A stretch of 64,000 nt of DNA from Methanocorpusculum sp. (GTDB lineage Archaea; Halobacteriota; Methanomicrobia; Methanomicrobiales; Methanocorpusculaceae). The notes under the pieces are model-generated. The model was given only the letters and a program-made list of their open reading frames with translations, was not told the DNA's origin and made no database searches. The translations under genes were made by a program, and so were the position numbers. Location: positions 107,603 through 171,602 of the forward strand of contig NZ_JAUSPQ010000003.1 in the NCBI RefSeq assembly GCF_030655665.1, in the 5' to 3' direction. Positions within the stretch are counted from its first letter, which is position 1. Every line of letters starts with the position of its first letter. Below, one piece after another: positions 8,335 to 17,922 of this stretch.

Positions 8335-9221
8335 CTGATGATCCGATTCTTGAAGTCCGCGATCTTACCCAGTATTTCCGGATAAACCGGCAGTTGACCA
8401 TCAAAGCAGTTGACGGAATAAGTTTTTCCGTGAATGAGGGAGAGGTATTCGGCATTGTGGGTGAGACGGGCTCGGGAAAATCCACGGTTGCCCGTACGTT
8501 AATGGGTGTGAATCGGCTAACGAGCGGCGAGATCTTTTTCAAAGGGAATAAGATCTCCGATAAGGATGTGTTCCGGCAGAACAAATCGGATCTGCAGAAG
8601 AATATGCAGATCATTTTTCAGGATTCCGCAGCGGCCTTGAATCCCCATATGACTGTTGAACAGATCATTGCCGAGCCTATGACAATCAATAAGGTCATGA
8701 AAAGTACTGAGGAGCTTGATGCCCGTATCAAAGAGACGCTGGAAAACGTCGAGCTTTCCGAGCATTACCGAACGAAGTACCCGGGAGAGCTTTCCGGAGG
8801 GCAGCGGCAGCGGGTCGCGATCGCACGGGGAATTGCGATCCGGCCCGATCTTATCATTGCAGATGAACCGATTGCATCGCTCGATATCTCCATTCAGGCC
8901 CAGATCGTGACACTGTTCCAGCATCTGCAGAAGGAACATCAGTTCACGTTCATTTTCATTGCACACGATCTTTCTCTTATCCGGTTTATCAGTGACAGGA
9001 CGGCAGTTATGCTGAAGGGAAAGATCGTGGAGATGGCAGAGACGAAAGACCTGTTTGAACATCCGCTTCATCCGTATACAAAGGCACTTCTCTCATCGAT
9101 ACCGGTGCCGGATCCGGATTTTGAACGGAAGAAAAAATCTCTTGAGTATGATACCTCCTCGTTTACCGGAGAGGGAACATTTTCAGAGGTTTCGAAAGGA
9201 CATTTCCTTTTGGATGGGTAA
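8331..9221 (+). CDS. ABC transporter ATPase (DppF/NikE family)
   Basis: A 296-residue second ATPase of the importer. It has Walker A GETGSGKS, signature LSGGQRQR, Walker [13 protein letters not shown] and a [11 protein letters not shown] oligo_HPY start. The C-terminus is short and lacks the cysteine cluster seen in many DppF/OppF proteins. The ATGA overlap with the preceding gene implies translational coupling. Together with the other ATPase it forms the heterodimer that drives the two permeases. Confidence 0.92.
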   Translation: MTDDPILEVRDLTQYFRINRQLTIKAVDGISFSVNEGEVFGIVGETGSGKSTVARTLMGVNRLTSGEIFFKGNKISDKDVFRQNKSDLQKNMQIIFQDSAAALNPHMTVEQIIAEPMTINKVMKSTEELDARIKETLENVELSEHYRTKYPGELSGGQRQRVAIARGIAIRPDLIIADEPIASLDISIQAQIVTLFQHLQKEHQFTFIFIAHDLSLIRFISDRTAVMLKGKIVEMAETKDLFEHPLHPYTKALLSSIPVPDPDFERKKKSLEYDTSSFTGEGTFSEVSKGHFLLDG

Positions 9222-9230
9222 TTGATTATT

Positions 9231-10025
9231 ATGGAAGAAAGTAAACTCAAAGCAGATATCGCGGAAAATTGGAATGCAGAGTCAATGTATTATGATTCCC
9301 ATGTTTCTCACGGTATAGCAACGGAAGAAGAGAAGCGTCTCTGGATGGAGGCGTTCAACGCAGTTTTACCAAAGAACGACAACCTCCGTATTCTCGATGT
9401 AGGGTGCGGGACGGGCGCGATGGGTCTTATTCTCTCGGAGATGGGACACGAGGTGTCCGGCATCGATCTTTCGGAAGGGATGATGGGGGTCGGCCGCAGG
9501 AAAGCCGCGGAGCATGATCTTTCCATGACCTTTACCGAGGGGGATGCGGAGTACCCGCCGTTTTCGGATGATACGTTCGATGTCGTGGTCAATCGTCATC
9601 TTCTCTGGACCCTTCCTCATCCGGCGACGGCTCTTGAAAACTGGTTCCGCATCACAAAGCCGGGAGGTGTGGTGCTGGTGATCGACGGGGTCTGGGATGA
9701 CGGATCGTCTATCACGAAAGCCCGCAGGAAGGTGAGTGATATGCTCGCACACAGTCTTGAGGCGCATCCGCACGGAAAACGAAGTTACAGCGAGGAGGTT
9801 CGTGCCGCTCTGCCGCATAAAGGCGGCGTCTCTCCTGATGTTGTGCGGACGTATTTTGCAGAGACGGGTTTAGAAGAGGTTGCATGTCTGGATCTGAAAC
9901 AGATCACGGAGAATCAGTGCAGGCAGCTTCCGTGGTATCGCAAGATCATGAAAATGAGTTCTTATTATCTGATAGCAGGGAGTAAACCGATCTGTGTTGA
10001 AGAAGAGGGCGTGCAACAGACATAA
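9231..10025 (+). CDS. Class I SAM-dependent methyltransferase in the importer operon
   Basis: About 264 residues with motif I LDVGCGTGAMG, an acidic end of the second strand (GIDLSEGM) and a post-motif region NRHLLWTLPHP typical of UbiE/Methyltransf_11 enzymes. It uses S-adenosylmethionine, and the acceptor is unknown. The ATG at 9231 is preferred over a TTG at 9222. It follows the second ATPase gene by nine bases on the same strand, so it is very likely co-transcribed. An importer tied to a methyltransferase suggests that the cargo, perhaps a metal chelator, is modified after or before uptake. That is inference. Confidence 0.85.
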   Translation: MEESKLKADIAENWNAESMYYDSHVSHGIATEEEKRLWMEAFNAVLPKNDNLRILDVGCGTGAMGLILSEMGHEVSGIDLSEGMMGVGRRKAAEHDLSMTFTEGDAEYPPFSDDTFDVVVNRHLLWTLPHPATALENWFRITKPGGVVLVIDGVWDDGSSITKARRKVSDMLAHSLEAHPHGKRSYSEEVRAALPHKGGVSPDVVRTYFAETGLEEVACLDLKQITENQCRQLPWYRKIMKMSSYYLIAGSKPICVEEEGVQQT

Positions 10026-10087
10026 ACTCCTCTTTTGCATTCCCATTCCCATGGATTTATAGACCAGCACCTCCTTCATTTTATCAT

Positions 10088-10261
10088 ATGACACAGGATA
10101 TTGAGACCATCCTCCGTACCGAAGGCATCGAAACCGCGATCACCTGCGGCAAAGCACACATGATCGCTGAAAAATACCAGATACCTTTAACCGAGATCGG
10201 CAGCTGCTGTATCAAAAACAACATCAAGATCTCTCAGTGCATGCTCGGCTGCTTCAAATAA
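10088..10261 (+). CDS. Small cysteine-containing protein (57 aa)
   Basis: A 57-codon ORF with start ATG at 10088. It contains ITCGKAHMIAEKY and ends with SQCMLGCFK, plus a CC pair near residue 40. The pattern of one short helix-turn-helix-like unit ending in CxLGCF is familiar from small proteins and domains found near molybdenum/tungsten enzyme genes, from memory and not verified. It converges with, and overlaps by eight bases, the FdhA-like gene on the other strand. That fits a role near molybdopterin enzymes. It could bind metal through its four cysteines. Confidence 0.65.
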   Translation: MTQDIETILRTEGIETAITCGKAHMIAEKYQIPLTEIGSCCIKNNIKISQCMLGCFK

Positions 10262-12278
10262 TTTTCCGGATCCGCACCGGCTGCATACGTGCGGCAGCAT
10301 CCAGCGACGTATTCTGGATCAGATCGCTGCTCTGTGCATCCACATAATGTGACGGCATAAACACCGTTTTTTCGAGGATCTCATCCGTGATCCTGGCAGT
10401 TCCGCAGAGGATCTTATCTTTGGTTTCGATCTCCACCTCGTCACCCTCCGCGATCCCGAGTTCTTGTGCATCCTCCGGGTGGATCTCGATCCAGTTCGCC
10501 GTCTGCGTACTGCTCCGGGTCATCTTCCCGGTATCCCAGTGGAAGATGCACCTCCCCATCGAAAACAGAAACGGAAACTCAGGCGTCGTATTTTCGCAGG
10601 TCCGCGCCCACTCCGCAGGAATGAACCGGGCTTTCCCGTTTGCTGTCGCAAACCGTTCGGCATACAGCTGCTCACTTCCTGCTTCAGTGACGGGCCACTG
10701 CATACCTTCCGGCCGCCCGACTTCGTCGTATGTCATTCCTGCATAGATCGGGGTCATCCGCACGATCTCGGCAAATATCTCTCCGTATGTTTTCCAGGGA
10801 AACTGCTCTGCATACCCCATCTTTTCTGCAAGAAGCGCGAGGATCTTCCAATCCTGCTTTGCCTCCCCCACGCCGTCCTGAGCTTTCTGCAGCCGCTGGA
10901 CCCGGCGTTCCGTATTCGTCTGGGTCCCGTCCCTTTCTGCAAAACAGACCGCCGGAAATACGACATCGGCAAACTCCGCGGTTTCGTTCAGAAAAATATC
11001 CTGGACGACCACGAACTCAAGATGGGAAAACGTCTCCCGGGACTCCGCCAGGTCGGGGCCGGAAAGCACGGGATTCTCGCCGAGAACATACATGGCTTTG
11101 ATCTCGCCCGTGTTCTTCTGCAGACGATCCATCATTTCCGTACTGTCCAGTCCGCGGATCGGTCCGGCGATCCCCTCAGAAAACTTCCATTCCTGGGAAA
11201 ACGCCGCATGGACTTTTGGATCATCGACCCGCTGATAGCCGGTAAAGTATTCGGGGAGGATCCCCATATCACAGGCTCCCTGGATGTTGTTCTGCCCCCG
11301 AAGGGGCGACATGCCGGCTCCTTTCTTTCCAACGTTTCCAGTCAGAAGCTGGAGATCTGCTATTGTCTGGATAACATCGTCACCCGCGCCAAATTTGGTG
11401 ACGCCTGTAGAATAGATGATGGAACATCCTTTTGCCGAAGAGATCCATTCTGCGGCCTGGAGGATCGCCTCGGGACTGACCCCTGTTGCCTTGGATACCT
11501 GGTCAAGACCGTATGCCGGCTGCATGATCCGGTCATAAAACGCCGCATACCCTTCGGTCCGTGCCGCGATGAACCCGGCATCTTCCCAGCCGTTTGTGCA
11601 GATTACCTGCATGATCCCGTTCAGGAGGGCGACATCCGAACCATGGTAAAACTGTATGGCCAGATCAGCGGTCGAGCCGGTGAATGTTTTTCGCGGGTCT
11701 GCGCAGATGTATTTTGCGCCGTTCTGCTGTGCCGTGATGATCGCCCGCCCTATGAGGGGGAACTGACGGAACACGTTTGAACCGAGCACGAGGATACAGT
11801 CCGATCCGGCTATGTCCGCAATACTGTTTGTCATCGCAGGATAGCCGAACGAGTCGATGAGCGGCTGGACGGTCGATGTGTGGGACAAGCGTTCGCAGTG
11901 GTCGATGTTGTTGGTTTTTAAGACGCCGCGTGCGAACTTCATCATGACATAGTTGTCTTCGTTGGATACGCGTGGGGAGGAGAGGACACCGAGTTCCGAA
12001 GGAAGGTAGGTTTTCAGATGGTCCGCAGTGTAGGCGAGAGCTTCTTCCCAAGAGACCGTTTCGAGGGTCCCGTTCTTTCTGATCATCGGACGGGTGAGAC
12101 GGTCCGGGGAATTGACGAATTCGGCGGAGGAGAGACCGCGGGCACAGAGTTTTCCGGCGTTTACCGGTGACCGGGGATAGGGATGCACGCCCCGTACTTG
12201 TCCGTTGACTACGGCTAGCGAGAGGCTGCATCCTGTTCCGCAGTAGGGACAGATGGTTCTGACCAGACGAACATCCAT
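10254..12278 (-). CDS. FdhA-like molybdopterin oxidoreductase, Ser at the metal-ligand site
   Basis: A 674-residue protein of the DMSO reductase superfamily, closest in appearance to formate dehydrogenase alpha. An N-terminal [4Fe-4S] site is formed by Cys10, Cys13, Cys17 and Cys45. The downstream NPLRG-type segment is present as SPLRGQNNIQGACDMG, with the conserved arginine. The residue that in formate dehydrogenases is Cys or Sec and binds Mo/W, just before a conserved His, is Ser132 here (CERLSHTSTV, TCC codon). The QHT segment common in formate dehydrogenases is KFG. No fdhB gene is adjacent. Formate oxidation is therefore uncertain. A different substrate, or an evolved paralogue, is likely. 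Confidence 0.85.
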   Translation of the reverse strand: MDVRLVRTICPYCGTGCSLSLAVVNGQVRGVHPYPRSPVNAGKLCARGLSSAEFVNSPDRLTRPMIRKNGTLETVSWEEALAYTADHLKTYLPSELGVLSSPRVSNEDNYVMMKFARGVLKTNNIDHCERLSHTSTVQPLIDSFGYPAMTNSIADIAGSDCILVLGSNVFRQFPLIGRAIITAQQNGAKYICADPRKTFTGSTADLAIQFYHGSDVALLNGIMQVICTNGWEDAGFIAARTEGYAAFYDRIMQPAYGLDQVSKATGVSPEAILQAAEWISSAKGCSIIYSTGVTKFGAGDDVIQTIADLQLLTGNVGKKGAGMSPLRGQNNIQGACDMGILPEYFTGYQRVDDPKVHAAFSQEWKFSEGIAGPIRGLDSTEMMDRLQKNTGEIKAMYVLGENPVLSGPDLAESRETFSHLEFVVVQDIFLNETAEFADVVFPAVCFAERDGTQTNTERRVQRLQKAQDGVGEAKQDWKILALLAEKMGYAEQFPWKTYGEIFAEIVRMTPIYAGMTYDEVGRPEGMQWPVTEAGSEQLYAERFATANGKARFIPAEWARTCENTTPEFPFLFSMGRCIFHWDTGKMTRSSTQTANWIEIHPEDAQELGIAEGDEVEIETKDKILCGTARITDEILEKTVFMPSHYVDAQSSDLIQNTSLDAAARMQPVRIRKII

Positions 12279-12775
12279 GTTATTATGATAATATGTGCGG
12301 AGGATTGATATTATTCTTTATACGTCATGACGAAATCGGGTAGATGTGTTCTTCCCGTTAGGTGACCGGCAGCCTCGCCTCTGCCGGCCCGGGATCATTG
12401 CGGGATCGTGCATCGCCGTTGTTTTCAGGATAAAGAATTCCTGAAGCAAAACTTTTTTTGCAGAAAATCTGCAGTAATGTTCCTAGTATCCGCCCCCTGT
12501 CCCCCCTTTTCGTTTTTTCGTCGTTTTTTTTGTGTATTTTGTGTATTTTGTGTGCTGAATGGTACTATCCAAAGAATCCCGCACAAAAAATCTGGTCCAA
12601 AAAGCGACCTATTCCCATCCCATTTTTACCGGTTTTGTCCTGCTCAACCCTAATCAAAAATTGAGTCAAACCTGCCAAAATTCCTATCGAACTCTCTATT
12701 TTCGATTGAATGGAACGTTTCTCTCTTCATCTCTGAAGAAATGAAATCATTTCAATTTTGAATCAATAATGAAAG
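12279..12775. other. Non-coding gap with repeat-family remnant
   Basis: No convincing gene. It contains a CCGGCAG...CTGCCGG hairpin near 12367 and, from about 12490 to 12600, a copy of the CCCCTGTCCCCCTTTTCGT ... GAATCCCGCACAAA repeat seen also at 34560-34830 and 40170-40310. Unlike those two copies it has no hairpin module inside, only T/G-rich sequence with TTTTGTGTAT repeated, so it may represent the empty form. Confidence 0.6.
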
Positions 12776-15700
12776 TTAGATGTCAATTCCATGTCTTTTA
12801 ATAGCTCGTTCTCTTTTAAATCCGGGAGGTAGGGGTTTATACCTTTTATCGTTTGCATCATATTCGTGGGATTGAAAGTTGGCTAGGGATTCAATATCCA
12901 GTTCTCCAACAATGAGAGTACTATTTTTCCCACCGCCGATCTGACCAAGATTCCTTTTTTCATGTCTTGATGGTTGTATTATTCGCGAACAACCAAATTC
13001 AGAAGTATTTGAATAAACTACATAGCAATGCAGATCTCGGGTAACTGATTCAAGAATATCCATAAAATATGAGACATCTTTGTTCCATGAACAGGCAATC
13101 AGAAAATCTAATTCAGACCGGAAAATTGCCCGATGCTGAATATCTGCTAATTCAAAACAGTTGTACACAGTAAACTGTGTTCCTCTCCATTCGTAAAGAT
13201 GATATATTGCATTTTCAAAACAGGGAATATCATATCCATTCTTATTGAGGTCACGAATTTCTTCTGGGGCATAATGATTTTTGATTCTCAGAGATACACA
13301 ACAGGACTTATACATATCTTTAACTTCGAAGGGAAGAAGCGCAGCAGTTAGATTATAAGCCAGTGGCTTGTTTTTACACATATCTTCTCCTTCGGGAGAG
13401 GGGAGACAAATGTGTTCTATCCCAAATACCAATCCAATCTGATGTTCACGGGTCCACATCGTTAAACTAGGTAACCATTGGGCGGGAATAGCACACTCAG
13501 GAAATACTACGAGATTACATTTTTCCTTTACAGCTGTATTCAGAATCTGAGATATCTCCAGCCATTTCTCCAGAGACAGATTATGCTCTTTTGTTGTCTC
13601 ATAATTACTCGATATATCAGCATAGGGTAACTTCAGATTAACAATTCCAACACGAAGCTTTGTTAATATATCTGCATTGGAAGTGATGGTGATTTTTGTA
13701 GGATGCACATCAGATGTGATTTTGAAATTTCTTTGATGCAGAGGTTCAATATTAATATTTATCTTATCTTCATCTATTTTCGCCATCCATTGATAAACAT
13801 CAGATTGTTTCTTTATTGCATCCTTTAGATATCCTAAGAGTTTGACTGGGTCACTATCTTTTATTTCATCTGAATCCTCTCTAGAGGTCAACCTCCCTTT
13901 TGTTTTCAAATCTTTTAGAGCATAGAATAACTGCAGTTCATGAATGTGAATGAAACGCGGCGTATTTTTTATTTTCACTTCATCAAGTTCGAGTGAGTTT
14001 GTAAACCCGGAATAGAATACATCAATGTTACAGAGATCACCGGAATAATCTTTAACATAATTCAGGAGAGGATAGGACACATGATGATGACGAAGCATAT
14101 TTGCCTCCCTGAAACACTGGGAAAAATCATATATCCGAGTTGCTGTTGGTATTTCATCACTTACTGTTCTAGAATATGGACAATATTTATCAAAACTATC
14201 CTCAGATAGTAATGCTAAGGCTGAAGCTAACGCTAGCTCTTCGTATTTTATTAAATCCTTCTTGACACGATACTCGAATTTATTATCCAGAGAATATTGT
14301 AAATATGAAATATTCTTTTTAATATCATAATAGATATCTTTCAATCCCTCGGGTTTTTGTGATAAAATAAATAATGTGAAGAGTTTCTCCCATGAACGAA
14401 TGTAGCTAAGATAGTTTTTCCCACGTAAATCCTGGAGAAGTGTCTTAATAAACTCCTCACTATATTCGAGAGGTTTGCCGCAGATTTTTAAATGTGACAA
14501 CTGTTTAGCAAGTAAAATCGAAAATGCAGCCTGATTAATAGTTAATCTCTCAATATTTCTCAGTTTATTCGTTCCACTCTCCTCATAGACAAGATGATAT
14601 AAGTCTGTATCACAAAGATCATTTATTGGAACCTCAGGGAGATACGTGAACACTTGAGAATTATCTTCGATAGCTTTTGTAAATAATTTCAGAAGAGCCG
14701 TTGAATGATGTGAATCTATCTGAAATATCTTTATTTTTTCATTTTGTACAATTATTCTTTTTTTAGGGACACCCTGAATTTTTATGTAATATTGGGGACC
14801 CTGAGCATTTGATTGAGTTTTTGGGTATTTTGCAAGAATCCCTCTATCTACAAAATATTTTTTGATAACAGTCTCTAAATCAGAATTTATTATTCGTTTT
14901 GGCTGTTCATCATTGGAATATTGCGGTTGCGATATGACCAGAATAGAATCGTCGACATACCGACCATAATATCTTGGCTTTAAATCATCCAGTATTTTTT
15001 TGTCAAAATCTTTGAGATACCAGTTTGCAAAAATCTGAGATGATGGTAATCCAATTGGGAGAATTTTCTTTTGACCATTCTTACCCTTGTCCCATGTATC
15101 TTCAGAGAAAATGCTTTGATGTGTTTTCTTTGCCTGTTCTTTGATTAAATCCGTTGATTTAATGTGAATTTTTTCAAGAATTATATTCAAATGTTCCCAT
15201 AATGTTTGTTTCTCAAGATTATTACTCGAATTGAATTTATTATTAAGACTATCTAATATTTTCTTAAAATCAATGTCAATTGAGTAAAAATAATTTGCAA
15301 AGTCAAGAGAGAAGATAAGTGTATTTTCATGATTACTTACTGCTTCCTTTGCACTTTTCATTGCATTGGATCTCCAGTCATTATATTGATTGATGTATTT
15401 TTTGAACAAATGTGAACTATTGTCCTTATCTTTTTTCGATATCACCAAATCATGTATTCGATTTGCATAACAACAATCCCCCAATTCCTGATCCAAGAAT
15501 ACACCTATCTCAGTAATCCACCATACATCCAGTATCAATAGTGGAACTGGGATGTCAAAGAAATAATTTACGCCATCAATAACATATTTAGGTGACGAAC
15601 TTACATTTGATACTGTACGTTTGGAGGGTAATTTGGACTCCTTATTATCAAAATCGACTGATTTTGGAAGTATATGACAAAAAATTTTATTTATCCAACC

Positions 15701-15919
15701 ATTAATAATCGTATTAATCTCTTCAAAATCCGATGGAATTCCAGATAATGCCATTAAAACAAGTATTATCTCTTTTTTCTCCTCTTGCCCATTCAGTTCA
15801 AAGCGTGCAAGTGTTTCCTGAGAACATAAATCAGGAGTGTAGTATATCGTTTGTTTCAGTTTTTTGTATAGGCGATTATAAAGTTCTGGAATATAATTAT
15901 CGGCATTTTTCGTAGACAC
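12776..15919 (-). CDS. Reverse transcriptase-nitrilase fusion (UG class 1 / DRT type 1-like)
   Basis: A 1047-residue protein. The reverse transcriptase core is clear: motif A SLDFANYFYSID with catalytic Asp206, motif B LPIGLPSSQIFANWYL, and motif C YVDD at 321-324. The last third is a carbon-nitrogen hydrolase (nitrilase) domain with an intact triad: Glu808 in VVFPE, Lys880 in RIKNHYAPEE and Cys921 in VYNCFELAD. This fusion is the signature of the UG1/UG5/UG6 unknown-group reverse transcriptases. UG1 is known as DRT type 1, an antiphage system in bacteria. The start is GTG at 15919, with TATA-like sequence just upstream. The gene is much more AT-rich than its neighbours, suggesting transfer. 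An exonuclease gene precedes it on the same strand. Confidence 0.92.
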   Translation of the reverse strand: MSTKNADNYIPELYNRLYKKLKQTIYYTPDLCSQETLARFELNGQEEKKEIILVLMALSGIPSDFEEINTIINGWINKIFCHILPKSVDFDNKESKLPSKRTVSNVSSSPKYVIDGVNYFFDIPVPLLILDVWWITEIGVFLDQELGDCCYANRIHDLVISKKDKDNSSHLFKKYINQYNDWRSNAMKSAKEAVSNHENTLIFSLDFANYFYSIDIDFKKILDSLNNKFNSSNNLEKQTLWEHLNIILEKIHIKSTDLIKEQAKKTHQSIFSEDTWDKGKNGQKKILPIGLPSSQIFANWYLKDFDKKILDDLKPRYYGRYVDDSILVISQPQYSNDEQPKRIINSDLETVIKKYFVDRGILAKYPKTQSNAQGPQYYIKIQGVPKKRIIVQNEKIKIFQIDSHHSTALLKLFTKAIEDNSQVFTYLPEVPINDLCDTDLYHLVYEESGTNKLRNIERLTINQAAFSILLAKQLSHLKICGKPLEYSEEFIKTLLQDLRGKNYLSYIRSWEKLFTLFILSQKPEGLKDIYYDIKKNISYLQYSLDNKFEYRVKKDLIKYEELALASALALLSEDSFDKYCPYSRTVSDEIPTATRIYDFSQCFREANMLRHHHVSYPLLNYVKDYSGDLCNIDVFYSGFTNSLELDEVKIKNTPRFIHIHELQLFYALKDLKTKGRLTSREDSDEIKDSDPVKLLGYLKDAIKKQSDVYQWMAKIDEDKININIEPLHQRNFKITSDVHPTKITITSNADILTKLRVGIVNLKLPYADISSNYETTKEHNLSLEKWLEISQILNTAVKEKCNLVVFPECAIPAQWLPSLTMWTREHQIGLVFGIEHICLPSPEGEDMCKNKPLAYNLTAALLPFEVKDMYKSCCVSLRIKNHYAPEEIRDLNKNGYDIPCFENAIYHLYEWRGTQFTVYNCFELADIQHRAIFRSELDFLIACSWNKDVSYFMDILESVTRDLHCYVVYSNTSEFGCSRIIQPSRHEKRNLGQIGGGKNSTLIVGELDIESLANFQSHEYDANDKRYKPLPPGFKRERAIKRHGIDI

Positions 15920-15975
15920 AATATAAATAATCTATGCTATTCCAATATAAATCCGATGCACAGACATATGATATT

Positions 15976-16632
15976 CTACAAATTTCTCTCTTTTATAACA
16001 TCTGGTAATCTGGTGGAGGAATTGAATTCCTGAGGATAATATACAATACCTGGCAGTTTCTCTCCAATATAACCATATTTAGGATGATATCCAAATAAAT
16101 TCACATAGTCTGCCAAATCATCTTTTTCGAGGTTCATTTCATAGAATACAGCACAAAGTGCCATTACATCATCCATTGCCTGATGTGTATTTTCTACATC
16201 ATCTATATTATAATATAAAATAGCATCACTAAGCTTATGCGGGTAGGGAAATCTATCTTTAAACACAGTTAATGTGTCAATTACTCCACATTTTTGTGGA
16301 AATGAATAACCATACCGATTAAACATATTCCGTAGGAATGAGAGATCAAACTGTGCATTGTGACTGACGAATAGTATTGGACCCGGAATCCGCAACATCA
16401 ATGCAAAACGACGAGCAACTTCGCTTTCCGGTAATCCTTTCATTGATAAAAATTCCCGTGTCAATCCAGTAATCTTCTCCACCTCCGGTTCAATCTCTAC
16501 GTCATCTGGAAGTTGAACATATGCATCCATTGAAAAATCAACACCATCCGATCCGATACAAAGGGCTGCCAATTCTGTAATTCTATCTAACTCGGGATTG
16601 CGATTTGTTGTTTCCACATCAAGTACAATCAT
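15976..16632 (-). CDS. DEDDh 3'-5' exonuclease (DnaQ-like)
   Basis: About 218 residues from the ATG at 16632. Exo I is LDVETT (Asp5 and Glu7), Exo II is SHNAQFDLSFL, and Exo III is HQAMDDVMAL with the His and Asp of the DEDDh type. The family trims single-stranded or RNA-primed 3' ends. It is AT-rich and ends 56 bases before the reverse transcriptase gene, same strand, so the two may form one unit. The gap holds a possible separate promoter for the reverse transcriptase. A working partnership, such as processing cDNA ends, is inference. Confidence 0.88.
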   Translation of the reverse strand: MIVLDVETTNRNPELDRITELAALCIGSDGVDFSMDAYVQLPDDVEIEPEVEKITGLTREFLSMKGLPESEVARRFALMLRIPGPILFVSHNAQFDLSFLRNMFNRYGYSFPQKCGVIDTLTVFKDRFPYPHKLSDAILYYNIDDVENTHQAMDDVMALCAVFYEMNLEKDDLADYVNLFGYHPKYGYIGEKLPGIVYYPQEFNSSTRLPDVIKERNL

Positions 16633-16879
16633 GTGTGAATATATCTTGGCTAAACTGGTTGGAATAGAAAATATCAATGATGAAACCATGGATGTACCTA
16701 GCATTCAATTGGGTGTGTTAGCATTAAGTTTCTTGCTAAACGCGGATAATCATTTCTTTTCCTACTTAGTAATGAAAGAAGATGGAGCATCTCACCCCTG
16801 GTCCCGAAAACCTAACTTTTCTCAAAATAATAAACCCCAGCCATTCATTAATATACAACAATCACGTATTATTGATCTA

Positions 16880-17749
16880 ATGAAAAAACTGGCAATTCTT
16901 TTCCTGATTCTTCTTGCGATCGTTTTTGCAAGCGGATGCACGAGTACTGCAGATACTTCTGATCCGGTGATCGGCACATGGATCAGTAACAGCAATGCGG
17001 CGGATGTCTTCGTCCTCAATGCCGACGGAACCGGAACCGACACGTATGAGAGCCAAAACACCACGAAAGTCTACAATGTGACCTGGGTCTATGACGGAGA
17101 CTACTACCTGCTGGACTATCCGGACACGTGTACACTTTCCGCAGATGGAAAGACCCTGATCATGGATTACGGCACTGTTTTCAGCGGGGACGGTCTTGTC
17201 GGTACCTGGACCACAGAGGAAACAGAGATCATCTCTCCCGGCTTCACCGGACGCGAGTATTACTACGTCTTCGACAACCACACAGGTATTTACTACCAGA
17301 AATGTATTGAGGATCCTAACTACTCAATGATGAACGGCTTCTCGTGGAAGCAGCAGAATGACGGATCATACGTGTTCTATAACTATACCCCGGGCTATAT
17401 CTTCGAGCTCTCGGAGGATGACACGGTCCAGACCTTCTTCGGGGACGGTCTGCATTATACCGGGAACGGTCTTGTCGGCGCCTGGAACCGCACCGAACCG
17501 TTAGTCCTGTCTGACGGAACCATCATGCATGCAGAGCGTGTCATGAATGCCGACGGATCGGCGAAGCTTTCCTGGTATTATCAGAATGGCACGTTTTCCC
17601 ACGCGTATGACCAGTATTGGGAACAGATCGACGACTATTATGTCGTTGTGGTTCCGAACTTCCTGCGTGGAGAACTTGATCTGAATGATGACGGGTCTAT
17701 GACATTTTACTACCTGGAAGCGCCGGGAATAGTTTACCATAAACAGTAA
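16880..17749 (+). CDS. Lipoprotein with repeated lipocalin-like units
   Basis: A 289-residue secreted lipoprotein. The signal peptide ends in the lipobox FASGC (Cys20). The remainder is acidic and rich in Asp, Tyr and Thr. It contains three spaced GTW-type starts (PVIGTWIS, LVGTWTT and LVGAWNR), each followed by beta-rich sequence, so it may hold two or three lipocalin-like barrels. A shorter lipoprotein at 38665-39054 has one such unit. The function is unknown. It lies on the cell surface and is encoded divergently from the exonuclease. Confidence 0.75.
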   Translation: MKKLAILFLILLAIVFASGCTSTADTSDPVIGTWISNSNAADVFVLNADGTGTDTYESQNTTKVYNVTWVYDGDYYLLDYPDTCTLSADGKTLIMDYGTVFSGDGLVGTWTTEETEIISPGFTGREYYYVFDNHTGIYYQKCIEDPNYSMMNGFSWKQQNDGSYVFYNYTPGYIFELSEDDTVQTFFGDGLHYTGNGLVGAWNRTEPLVLSDGTIMHAERVMNADGSAKLSWYYQNGTFSHAYDQYWEQIDDYYVVVVPNFLRGELDLNDDGSMTFYYLEAPGIVYHKQ

Positions 17750-17922
17750 ACTCAATTTCTCTCTCTTTTTATCTGCTGCTTATTCTGGAAAATCTGCACG
17801 AACTGTTCTGCTCAAAAGTGGTGCGGGAAATGTGCATTTTTTGTATAAATTCAGAAAAATACTGGCGTATTTTAAATTTTTTCACCAGATATATTTATCG
17901 TAGATAATGGCTATTATCTTCT

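Noticed and set aside
10464..11780. 438-codon plus-strand ORF antisense to the FdhA-like gene
   Set aside because: It mirrors the codon bias of the real gene, has no recognisable domain, and the minus-strand protein is clearly homologous to a known family.
12776..15919. Group II intron or retron reverse transcriptase
   Set aside because: No maturase or intron domain V sequence and no msr/msd-like structure next to it were seen. The nitrilase fusion points to the UG class.
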